64,000 bases of DNA. Source: Cephalotrichum gorgonifer. Taxonomy: Eukaryota; Ascomycota; Sordariomycetes; Microascales; Microascaceae. Positions 9,543 through 19,089 of this stretch are shown piece after piece (the first letter of the stretch is position 1; each line of letters opens with the position of its first letter). Location: contig ONZQ02000013.1 in assembly GCA_900312665.1 (NCBI GenBank), forward strand, positions 248,001-312,000, in the 5' to 3' direction. Position numbers and translations under genes: made by a program. The notes beneath the pieces are model-generated. The model was not told the origin of the DNA. It saw nothing but the letters and a program-made list of their open reading frames with translations, and ran no database searches.

Positions 9543-11781
9543 GGTGATTCTCGATTGATGGCCAGATAAGATTGGGGGGTGCAGTTGGCTTCAGTGAGTT
9601 GAACATATATTGGCTGGGGTGCGACAATATACACAGACGTGTCTTGTCAACTAGTTAGGAAGGCACAGCTCTGAGTATAGTATATAGGACAGCCAGTGCT
9701 AGGCACAGGAGTGGCTGTGTGGTGCAGTGGGATCCCAAGATTGTCACCGGCGTATACCAGCTGGAGTCGGTTCTATCAACTCCAGAGAGAAGATCCGGTT
9801 TTATAAACCAGCTCGAGTATATATCGTGAGAAGCTGAGGAAGGGAGAGAAGTTGGTATTGCTCTCTATACGTCTATCTGTGAGAGGGACAGGACTCTCTA
9901 AATAGTGGAAAGATGCTTCCACAGCCTTTCCCAAGGAATGACAGTACAAAGGGTGATTATACCCGGAGGACAAACAGCAAGCAGACAATTAGATGTGCAA
10001 GAGGAGTAGTTGTTCCCTTCAGGTGAGGCACAAGTCTCTCTCTAAGACGTGGTGAAAGGTTACCTAGCAAGCCTTGAAAGACAGCCTTGAACAGAGATGA
10101 GCAGAAGCTGAAAGGAGATGGGTGGAATGCATGTAACAAATGCGGGTTACAGTCACTGTAGCCTGGGGACAATAGGGAGCGTGTTCAGTCTCTGGAAGGC
10201 TTTGTCCTGCGACAAAAGTTGTCAGCTAGGGGGTTGATAGCTCCCCTGCCTTCTACGATACTATATCCATAGTCACAGTCCAGAGTAGGCTTTGGAGCTT
10301 GTTGTTGGCACAGCTGCGATTGGCGGCGTTGGTTGTGGGTAGTTCGGGTGTCATGTGGAGGATCTTCGGCTGAAGTAGGGAGAGACTACCTGGCCTGGTA
10401 CATGCACCCAAGTAGACTCGCACCAGTATTACATAGGTAAGTACATAAGTGTACGTACCCTCAATTAATCCCTATCCACTACATCCATGCTCGTATACTT
10501 GTGCAAAGTCTGGTAGGAATGCAAGGGTCCACGGGAGACAGGCCGGGTATAATCGGAATGCGAGGGAGAAACCCCAAAGAAAAAAAGAAGACGAGAAGAA
10601 GTCATCTCGAAAGCAAATTTTCAAGGGTCCATGTGCCGGAATAAACTTGCCGAAGGGCTCCGCAAATTATTCACAGTGGCGGCCAAGGTTGCAGGGAATG
10701 AGTGTCACGATTGCCACTTAAAGTATAGTGTCCGAAAATAGCTCCTTGACTTCCGTGTTTAGTGCCGAGTCCGGTTGCCTCAGTCTTTGGAGATGGCGAG
10801 AATTATTGGATTGAACCACACTCACTTACACGAAAGGCTCGGCTAAGCAGCTAACGCCGCCTTGGCAATTACCTAATAGCGACCACGGAAATGGGGGTGG
10901 ACGAAGAAGTGAGAGTAGAAGAGAGAGTAAAAGTAAAATAACAAGTGGAAGTGGAAGTGAGTGGCAATGGAGGGAGAGAGGCGTCGTCCTGCCGAGCCCT
11001 TGCTGAGCCTTTGCTGAGCCCCGACATGACGAGTGGGCGGTCATCGCCGTTCCAGACAGCAGCAATTCGATTGGATTGCAATTCGATGCCTGTCATTTGC
11101 CCGTCGCCCGCCGGCTTCCGTCACGCCCAGTTGTTTCCTTTTTCAGTGGGCCGATTTTTAGGCTTGGGCGCCCCAGCCGACGCGCTATTCCACGTGCGGA
11201 ATGGGGCCATTCCAGAAGCGCTGCAGATCGGCAGGCCCGAGTCGGCTCTGCCCCGCCTGAGCCGAGCCGTGACAGGCCAGGGCAGAGTCAGGCGGTGGCC
11301 ACGCGCTGGGCCTGTGCCACGCGCTAGGGGTTCCAGGGTTGGTGTTGGCCCATTTCAGGGGGCGTGACTCAGGAGTCACAAAGCATAATACTTGTAATAG
11401 GGTAATACAAGCACGGGTAAGCCAGCCATTAGCGTCACGAGGGCAACAAAGGAAGACTTTTCTTCTTTTCTTCCCGCCCCCTTGCCTGCCTGCCTGGGCC
11501 AGTTACGAGTAATATTGATACCTTTTGACAAAGGAGGAATCCCGTATCCGTATATAAGCGATAGGAGAGGGAGGGAAACAGCAGGAATGGGTTCCAATTC
11601 CGCCCCTTTGTCTTGATGATTATTATTATTATACAAGTACTTGTATAAGTCTCGAGTCGATAAACCTACGAAGTGGTCGATGCATTTCCAACGCAAGACG
11701 TTAAACACCAACAACAACAACAACACACCATCACATCAATTACAAGCACAAGCGCTGCACTTCTTGCACAACCACACGCAG
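9543..11781. other. Intergenic region, no gene supported
   Basis: About 2.2 kb lies between the divergent starts of the F-box-like and nucleotidyltransferase genes. Open frames are short and low-complexity. Features visible are a CT/GA-rich patch (10,900-10,970), the repeated phrase tgctgagcc near 11,000-11,020, TACGAGTAA at about 11,504, and a 20-bp perfect palindrome at 11,629-11,648. Confidence 0.6.
11629..11648. promoter_or_regulatory. 20-bp perfect palindrome
   Basis: The half-site ttatacaagt is followed immediately by its exact reverse complement. It lies about 130-150 bases upstream of the nucleotidyltransferase start I chose, just after an ATT microsatellite. It may be a dimeric-regulator site or a member of the TACGAGTA-like words scattered through the intergenic DNA. 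Function is unproven. Confidence 0.5.
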
Positions 11782-12645
11782 ATGTGCCTCTACTTCCGTC
11801 GCAATGCAAAACCAAGGGATACCGCGTCCCTCGAGAAGGATGATCGCCCACGCCCGGTCTCCGTTTTCTCCATAACCAGCCCGAAGCTCGTCTCGACAGC
11901 GACAACCCCGGCCTCCTCGCGCCGCAACTCCACCACGCCGCTATCATCGCCCTCGCAGTCCGCGCGCAACATCCAGCCCACCATATGCAACCGCGAGATG
12001 CCGCGCCGGGACATGTACGAGGCCCTCGACGCCATCACCGCCGCCCTCGCCGACATGCCCCACGCCATCGTCGGCGGCATAGCCCTCATGCTCCTCGGCT
12101 CGCCGCGCCCCACTAAGGACGTCGACCTCGTTGTCCCCGACGGCCGCGCCCCCGAGGCCGCGGCACTGCTCGCTGCCGGTGGCCAGTTCGGTGTCGAGAC
12201 GACGCCCGCGGGCCGGATGAGGGCCTGGTTTGACGCGTCGAGCGGCCGGCGCTACAACGTCGACGTGCTCGAGCCCCACGCCATCCGCCAGGTCTTCACG
12301 CTGGGCGCGCCCGAGACGAAGCTCGTGCAGGGGTACCGCGTCCTCGAGCCGAGGCAGCTCCTCAACTTCAAGATCGCCTCGTGGACAGACCGCATGTGCA
12401 CCCAGAGCGTCAAGAAGACGAACCACGCGAGGGACATCACCTTCCTCGTCGACTACCTCGCCAAGAAGGGCGCCGTGGTGGCCAGGGGGGAGGTGTACCA
12501 CGCCACCGACGACTTCCTGATGCTGTTCGGCGCCACCTACCCCGGGAGCACGAAGCTGTTGGAGAAGATTGGGCTCGTGAGGACGGGCGCCTCGAGGAAG
12601 AACTCGGTGGATTCCAAGTTCCGCATGTTCGACGATCTGTGGTGA
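11782..12645 (+). CDS. Nucleotidyltransferase-fold protein, orphan
   Basis: This intronless gene encodes 287 aa from the ATG at 11,782. An in-frame ATG at 11,680 would add a leader containing poly-Asn that looks like untranslated AAC repeat, and an ATG at 11,998 would keep only the conserved part. The domain starts near residue 73. It shows the Pol-beta-superfamily signature: a Gly-Gly motif in IVGGIALMLLGSPRPTKDVDL with the metal-binding D-x-D, then a third likely carboxylate in RRYNVDVL. The N-terminal 70 residues are Ser/Thr/Pro-rich and probably disordered. Short nucleotidyltransferase-fold proteins of this kind occur in bacteria, often as AbiEii-like members of toxin-antitoxin pairs, and as uncharacterised proteins in fungi. 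I see no HEPN or antitoxin partner nearby. Substrate and role are unknown. Confidence 0.72.
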   Translation: MCLYFRRNAKPRDTASLEKDDRPRPVSVFSITSPKLVSTATTPASSRRNSTTPLSSPSQSARNIQPTICNREMPRRDMYEALDAITAALADMPHAIVGGIALMLLGSPRPTKDVDLVVPDGRAPEAAALLAAGGQFGVETTPAGRMRAWFDASSGRRYNVDVLEPHAIRQVFTLGAPETKLVQGYRVLEPRQLLNFKIASWTDRMCTQSVKKTNHARDITFLVDYLAKKGAVVARGEVYHATDDFLMLFGATYPGSTKLLEKIGLVRTGASRKNSVDSKFRMFDDLW

Positions 12646-13538
12646 GCCCGGGGGGAGAGAAGCTTGTTACCAGGGGGGACAGTGGCCATGGAGCAAGCCG
12701 GTGCGGATGACTTTACGAACGAGAGAGATCACGAAAGCATGTACAAAAACGGCGCGATTATAGAACCGGGATAGGTTTGGGCGAGGCTGGGCTTGGGAAT
12801 ACTGTACTACTACCACTGCATAATGTTAAATGAATGATACCCCTCTACGAACAAATAAGAACAATTCCCTCTTCGCATCATGCGATCGTTGACATCATTG
12901 TGCAGATTCGACTGCGTCGATCGTCAGGGCCATCGCCATTCGCCGAGCCTCCATTATCCACTCACCGTCTCGGTCCGCCACGGTCCGCAAAACAGAGACC
13001 GAGGGAAAATCGGACTGTTCGTGGTAGAAAGAGCTGGTCACACGGCCTGGCCTGGCTCTCCGCAATGCTTCTCCCAGACCAGACGAGGTCAGGGCAGCTC
13101 AGCTCCATACAGACAATACCCCGTGGCTGCAGGGTTACATCACGAGTGTTCTTTACAAGCCAATATCTATCTGTGACGGGACTGGTGCGCCTATTTAGCC
13201 TGTGGGCACTCCCCAGATTTCCACGGACCTTGAATGTGGGGAAGGGCGGCAGATCGTCGGCCTGGGACCATACGGTGATGCGATATTAACCAGGCCATGG
13301 AGGGGAAGGGGAGAAAAAGAGGAAGAGGTAGAGGGAGAGGGCCCGATACGGCCCGAGCGGAGCCGCAGAGGAGAGGTAGCCGCACCAATCTCCCCTCCGC
13401 CGGTGCCCCGGATGCGACGCCCTGTGAGGATATCTACAGGTCTAGATGCCTGTCGAAGAGCGCTTATAAGACGATCGTCCCCCTCCCGGAGCTTCCCATT
13501 TGGCCTTGGAAACAGCGACACTACTGCAGACCCCCCAG
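12646..13538. other. Intergenic region and GH43 promoter
   Basis: No gene is supported here. The promoter of the downstream secreted GH43 gene holds a TATAAG box at 13,465-13,470 and purine-rich tracts (13,297-13,330). Several C-rich words could be CreA-type sites. Confidence 0.6.
13465..13470 (+). promoter_or_regulatory. TATA-like box of GH43 gene
   Basis: TATAAG lies 74 bases upstream of the start codon, a usual spacing for a fungal TATA-driven gene for a regulated secreted enzyme. This is motif and distance evidence only. Confidence 0.45.
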
Positions 13539-15461
13539 ATGAAAGCCCTCAAACTCCTCTTCCTCGGCGCCCTCGCCAGGGCCGCCCAAGGCCGCCTCAT
13601 CCTCCACTACCCCCTGACTGAGACGACAGCCCCGGACTCCACGATCCTCGACACAAGCGGGAACGCAAACGATGGCATCCTCCTCGGCTCGCCCCAGCTC
13701 ACCGGCGCCAACGGCCTCCGGCTCGACGGCGTCGATGACCACGTCGCCCTCCCCAACGACCTCATGCGCGATCTCACATCCCTGACGGCCAGCACCCAGG
13801 TCCTCATACGGAGTGAGCAAGCGGGAAACTACTTCATCTTCGGGCTCGGCGTCACGAGCAACGGGATCGGGAACGGGTACGTCTTCGCGACGGGGAACCC
13901 CTTCCGCGCCGCCATATCTGCCGGGAACTGGGAGCTCGAGGCTGAGTCGAAGACGGCGGCGGACCTGCCCCGGGACGTGTGGAAGACCGTCACGTACACC
14001 CTCGACAGCGCGTCGGGGGCCGCGGCGCTGTATCTCGACGGGGAGAAGGTGGCGGGGCTTACGAACAATAACAAGGTTGTGGCGCCGGGGACGATCGGCG
14101 GGGGATCCACCCCTAACAACTACATCGGGCGGTCGCAGTACGAGGCCGACAACTTCCTCGCCGGCTCGATACGGGACTTCCGAATCTACGATACGGCGCT
14201 GACAGAGGAGGAGATCCAGGGGCTCCTGCCCGACGAGGCGACGCGCGCAGATTCCGCCCTCGCGGCCCTGTCCGTCACCAACGCCGACGACATCAGGGGA
14301 AACATATTCCTCCCCGACGCCATCGACGGCTTCCCGCTCACCTGGGCGAGCAGCGACCCGGCGGCCGTGTCCACCACCGGCATCGTGGCCCGCCGGGACA
14401 CAGACGTCGAGGTCACCCTCACCGCGACCATCTCCCAGGGCGCCGAACCCCTCCGCCGCGACTTCACGGTCCGTGTCCGGAAGGCGGTGGCCCTGGCCCC
14501 CTTCGAGGGCTACGCCTTCTCCTACTTCACCGGCAACTCGCGCGAGGGTGAGCGCATCTTCTTCGCGGCGAGCGAGGGCAACGACGCCCTGCGCTGGAGC
14601 GAGCTCAACTCGGGCCGGCCCGTGCTTACCTCCACGCTGGGCACAACGGGCCTCCGCGACCCGTTCCTCATCCGGTCGCCGGAGGGAGACACCTTCTACC
14701 TCATCGCCACCGACCTTTCCATCGGCTCGGGCACGTCCTGGGGCGATGCCGTCCGCAAGGGGAGTCGATACCTCGAGGTGTGGGAGTCGCACGACCTCGT
14801 CACCTGGTCGCCTCAGCGCCACGTCCTCGTGTCGCCGCCCGAGGCCGGCATGACATGGGCCCCCGAGGCGTACTACGACGAAGACCTGGGATCGTACGTC
14901 GTCTTCTGGGCGTCGGCGCTCTACGCCGCCAGCGACCCGTCCCACTCCGGTTCGACGTACCACCGGATGATGTACGCCACCACGCGCGACTTCGTCAGCT
15001 TCTCGGAGGCGAAGGTGTGGCAGGACGCGGGGACGTCGAGGATTGACACGACCGTCGTGCGGGACGCGGAGACGGGGGACTACGTCCGCTTCACGAAGGA
15101 CGAGGGCGCCGCCGGGACGGGGTGCACGGACATCATACAGGAGCGGTCCTCGTCCCTCCTGGCGCCCCTGGCGGGGTGGGAAGTCGTGGCCACGTGCATC
15201 GGGCGGGACGCGGGCACGAGCGCCGTGGAGGGGCCGACGGTGTTCAGGGCGAACGAGGGGGATGTCAACGGGCGGAAGTATTACCTGTTCGTGGACGAGT
15301 ACGGGGGCAGGGGGTACGTCCCTCTCGAGACGGAGAGCCTGGAGAGCCCGAGGTGGAGGGTGTCGGCTAGCTATAGCCTCCCCCGGAGCCCGAGGCACGG
15401 GACGGTCATCCCTGTGACTGCGGGGGAGCTTGCGCGTTTGAGGAGCAGCTTGCAGGGGTAG
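13539..15461 (+). CDS. Secreted LamG / Ig-like / GH43 glycosidase
   Basis: A single exon encodes 640 aa. The start MKALKLLFLGALARAAQG is a clear signal peptide, so the protein should be secreted. Residues of about 20-225 form a concanavalin A/LamG-like domain (LDGVDDHVALP, YLDGEKVAGL, IGRSQY, IRDFRIYD). Residues of about 240-330 resemble the Ig-like domain often placed between LamG and GH43 modules. Residues of about 335-635 form a five-bladed GH43 propeller, with LRDPFLI (D374), a TWAPE block (E443) and VEGPTVF, whose Glu564 fits the general acid. Such enzymes act on arabinan, arabinoxylan or related side chains; the exact activity cannot be read from sequence. Together with the GH78 enzyme it would suit breakdown of pectin side chains. 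The long open frame on the opposite strand is a G+C-bias shadow. Confidence 0.9.
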   Translation: MKALKLLFLGALARAAQGRLILHYPLTETTAPDSTILDTSGNANDGILLGSPQLTGANGLRLDGVDDHVALPNDLMRDLTSLTASTQVLIRSEQAGNYFIFGLGVTSNGIGNGYVFATGNPFRAAISAGNWELEAESKTAADLPRDVWKTVTYTLDSASGAAALYLDGEKVAGLTNNNKVVAPGTIGGGSTPNNYIGRSQYEADNFLAGSIRDFRIYDTALTEEEIQGLLPDEATRADSALAALSVTNADDIRGNIFLPDAIDGFPLTWASSDPAAVSTTGIVARRDTDVEVTLTATISQGAEPLRRDFTVRVRKAVALAPFEGYAFSYFTGNSREGERIFFAASEGNDALRWSELNSGRPVLTSTLGTTGLRDPFLIRSPEGDTFYLIATDLSIGSGTSWGDAVRKGSRYLEVWESHDLVTWSPQRHVLVSPPEAGMTWAPEAYYDEDLGSYVVFWASALYAASDPSHSGSTYHRMMYATTRDFVSFSEAKVWQDAGTSRIDTTVVRDAETGDYVRFTKDEGAAGTGCTDIIQERSSSLLAPLAGWEVVATCIGRDAGTSAVEGPTVFRANEGDVNGRKYYLFVDEYGGRGYVPLETESLESPRWRVSASYSLPRSPRHGTVIPVTAGELARLRSSLQG

Positions 15462-16264
15462 GACGTGGCGAGAGGGGGGATGGGAGGTAGATATCTAGCA
15501 CGCCCCCGACGTCGATAAACACAGACAACACAAATGGAAGAGATACGTTTCAATATTGGGGTTGATTCATCTCTATTGGTGATACATGTCATTGGTTGGC
15601 TCCTCAAGGCGTCAGTTGAACTCATCTTTAGGGGGCTCTCGCTCTGAGAGTGCCGGGCCCGGCGACGTTCCCCGGCATGGGGCCCACCGCCGTGCCCGGG
15701 GCTCCGCTTGTCTCCACAATTTCCCGGAAGATGCAAGAGCCGGCAGTCAAACCTTGCCCGCCAGCCGCGTCAGCTTTTACGCGTACCCGTAGTTCAAGGC
15801 GAGCGGGACGACCTTTGTATGTACAAGGGTCCTGTATGTTTTACCAACAACATTGCTTGCTTGCTACTGCTGGCCCGAGCTTTCCTCAGAGTTTCATCTT
15901 TTCAATGGTGTTCGCTCTAGTCCGTCTTGACGTGAGCCTGTCTCCGATTGTCCTGTCAGCTACCCCGGAGGAGCACATATTGACCAACTCCGGTCTTAAA
16001 TTCCTTTCCCCATCTCTGAAAGACACCAAATGGGGCTGGCTATTAGAACCATTCATTAATAAAAGGGCTGGAAAAATAAGAAGTCTCAGTCCAAAAAATC
16101 CTTTTCCCGCCACTTGGATGTGAGCAGGTTTAGAATTGAGCTGTGATTAATACCCAGTACACGAACACGGGCTGAGATGCATCGCCTCGCAAGGGGAAGA
16201 AAGAGGTTGGGGAAGGGCCTGTACGCGCCCCAATCTCGATCCTTTTGGGTTCCTATATCCGTCT

Positions 16265-16290
16265 CCGTGTTCGTGTCCGTGTCCGTGTCC
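16265..16290. repeat. GTGTCC hexamer microsatellite
   Basis: Four imperfect copies of the hexamer cgtgtc/cgtgtt occur in tandem. This is a small microsatellite in non-coding DNA. Confidence 0.7.
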
Positions 16291-18960
16291 ATATATTCTA
16301 CACGCCCCCCCTTCTTATTCTAAGTATATAATAGCAGCTCCTACTATGATACGGATTGGGAGAATAGAGCGCGGCACGGCCGCGGGAAGAGAAAGCCGGA
16401 TCCAGCCATTCTCACCCGAAGGCTGGTATGCAGCAGGGCACAATGCTTGCAAAAGCCGACCCGACGAAACTAGAAACAGGTTCCGTTCCCAGACACATGG
16501 AAACCCGAACCGGCTGCAAGGGTCGCCCGGGGGAAGAAGCCCCAAGGCCATTTGCCTCGTGTTGGTAAATAACAAGTTAATACGGCGCGTTCGAAGCTCC
16601 CCGCCACAATTAACCCCCCCCGTTTGCTTTCCATTCCGCCCCAAGGATGAAATGGGCCGCACTTTGATGCTTGAGAAAACCAAAATCCACTGCTCTCTCA
16701 GATGCCGGTGCTTCTCCTCCCGAGCTATCATTTTGGGGAAAGAGGATGAATTGCTTTCTTCCTCTGTATTACAAGACGGGATTAACTTGAAACTCAACAG
16801 CCGGAGCGACTTCCCTGCTGCTATTCCTACAGTCCCGTGTTTTTGTTTGCCGCGGAAATCCGTAAGAAATAATCAACAGGCTTGGGACAAAGCAAGGAGG
16901 GGAGGGGGCGTTCCTGTCATCCTGGGGGCCACATAAGATGGCGGGCAGGTTCCGGAATCTAGAAAAGCCACCCCCAGTCCCGACCCCCGATAACCAAGGA
17001 CACAAAGAGCAAGGGACGAGAAAGGCAAGAGATCTATGAGCAAATCAATGCACAGGTATACTTCGAGAGCGGGTGAGCGGTCCCAGCCTGGAAACAAAGG
17101 CGTTTGGAGACACAATGCGTACCTGACTTTGACTGCAACTTCGACCCGGCTCCGGCATGGATACGCCAAGCGAGGGGGACAGTTGCTTGGTGGCAGGCGA
17201 GGAAGCGCATGGCATGTGATTCGTTTCATTCTCATACTCACTGACTGAGTCACTCACTCGCCCATTCCATGCCATACGAGTGGTATACAAGCACTTCTCA
17301 CGCCGTCCTGGTGGCTGTGTCAGTCAGACAGATGCGTGTGCAGGGGTGAGTGGGGTATTTTACAAGTATGCACGCATCCAACAGGTAATAAAGTGCTCTG
17401 GCATATATCTATATCCGTAGGGATGCTCATGATTCCAGCTTGTGACCAGTCCAGTCAGGAACCCTTCCCCCCCCCAATAAAGCCCGAAGGCCGAGTCCCC
17501 TGTTACGAGTAACACAAAGTAAGCCCAAGCCCCCGGAGCGCCACTTTTGTCGGCTGAAGGTGGTCGTTTGATCTGTCCCCGAAACAGCCTGAAGGATATT
17601 GGGTCCTATTATCAAGATAATAATAATGAGCATATCGCAAACACTATCAAGATAGTGATACGTCGCAAGAAAAAAAAAACAATCACCATCATCATCAGTA
17701 CCCAATATCCATCCCACGCCCACGCCCACGTTCACATCCACGCCCCTGCGGGAGGAACGCCGCGTAATAGCAGCTCTCTCTACTAGAAACCGGCGGGGGG
17801 AGACATCTATTTATCTGCCATGGAATGAAAGACGGATTGATCCCTCTCCCTCTCCCTCTCCCCCCTCTCTCTCTCGGAGAACAAGGAATGGAAAGTACGT
17901 GTGAAAGGTCAGGGGAAATGGCAATAAATGAAAAGTTAGTTACTCTCGGTCTTGATGACCCCGAACGGGAAGGAAGGTAAGAGGAAAAGCATGGAAGTAT
18001 ATTGAAAGGTGTGTGGTGAGGGTGTGATGTGATGCGCCATTCGGGGTGGTTGGGTCAGCTGGACCTGAAAGACGGGAAAATGCCCTGCTTGGATGGAACG
18101 TTGGGAACTGAGCCTCGATTGCGATTGGGGACAGGTGTGTAACCCCGCAGCGTTGGATCGGACAAAACTTGGTACGAGGGACAAGGGGGGAACGGGGGAG
18201 GGGGGAGGATTTACAGGGGACGTGCCGACTGCTGACTCTGTTTTTAGAAATGACGACGCAGAGGGGGAAAGAGGGGAGGTGGAAGAAGGGAGAGAAGGGG
18301 GTGGTTGGTCCAACCCGCGTGGCTGGCTACGAGTAGTTGGACAGGGGACGATGACCTCGTCCATTCCGGAAAGCCGGTCGTGTTCCGTACATACGAGTAC
18401 ATGCCGCCTATGTACGAATGAGCGGTCGATGATGTCAACGGACCAGACCAGGGGGATGGGGTGGCTGGATAGTGGCTGGTGGCTGGTGGTAGCCAGTAGT
18501 ACCAGTGCCAACCAGGTGGCCGACACGAGTATTTATCATGAGTGAATGGGCATGGACAACATGGAAAGGCGCCCTACTTCCACGAATACGAGTGCCAGGA
18601 AGAAGAGCCCCTGGCCTCCCACATGTGGGTGTCCCCTTCTGGGTCGCTCTCGTGGTGGGCGTGAGCACGAGCCCAGGCCCAGGCCAAGGTCCCAGGACCA
18701 GAGAGTATCGAGTACTTGTACTAAAGTACAAGCGGCTATTAATAATACTCAAGGCGAACTCAACACTCACAGAGTCTCACCAACACCACACTCTGACGAC
18801 GGCGTCGTCTTTGGGGATGACAAACCCCCCTTTCAAAATTATAACTAAAATAAATAAATAAAGGCAATACTCTTGGAACTTTCAACTTACTGGCACAAGC
18901 CCGAGTGCTCCTCTGATTATGTTTCGCTGTAGCTCGTTACATCCTCAGTTCTCCATCATG

Positions 18961-18997
18961 GCGGTTGCACTTGCAGTTGTTGCGGTTGCACTTGCAG
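18961..18997. repeat. 21-bp tandem repeat
   Basis: The 16-base unit gcggttgcacttgcag occurs exactly twice, with a 21-base period. It sits in the gene-free region. Confidence 0.8.
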
Positions 18998-19070
18998 AAC
19001 AGAACGGGAGTACATGTGTACTGTATTTGTTCTAGTTCGGTGGGTAACACATCGAACTCCCGCTCCGCGA

Positions 19071-19089
19071 TTCGTGCGCCGCGCACGAA
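19071..19089. repeat. Compact inverted repeat
   Basis: Perfect 9-base arms, ttcgtgcgc and gcgcacgaa, are separated by one base. This could be a symmetric protein-binding site or a cruciform; no neighbouring gene explains it. Confidence 0.6.

Noticed and set aside
11680..11781. Poly-Asn leader of the nucleotidyltransferase (ATG at 11,680)
   Set aside because: The AAC repeat looks like untranslated leader; I preferred the ATG at 11,782, though the upstream start is not excluded.
13521..15398. 625-codon open frame antisense to the GH43 gene
   Set aside because: It is rich in Arg, Gly, Val and Pro without any domain and mirrors the G+C-rich third positions of the sense gene. It is a coding shadow.
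16346..16936. Open frame of 196 codons in the gene-free region
   Set aside because: Composition is like random translation and no splice partners or domain can be seen.
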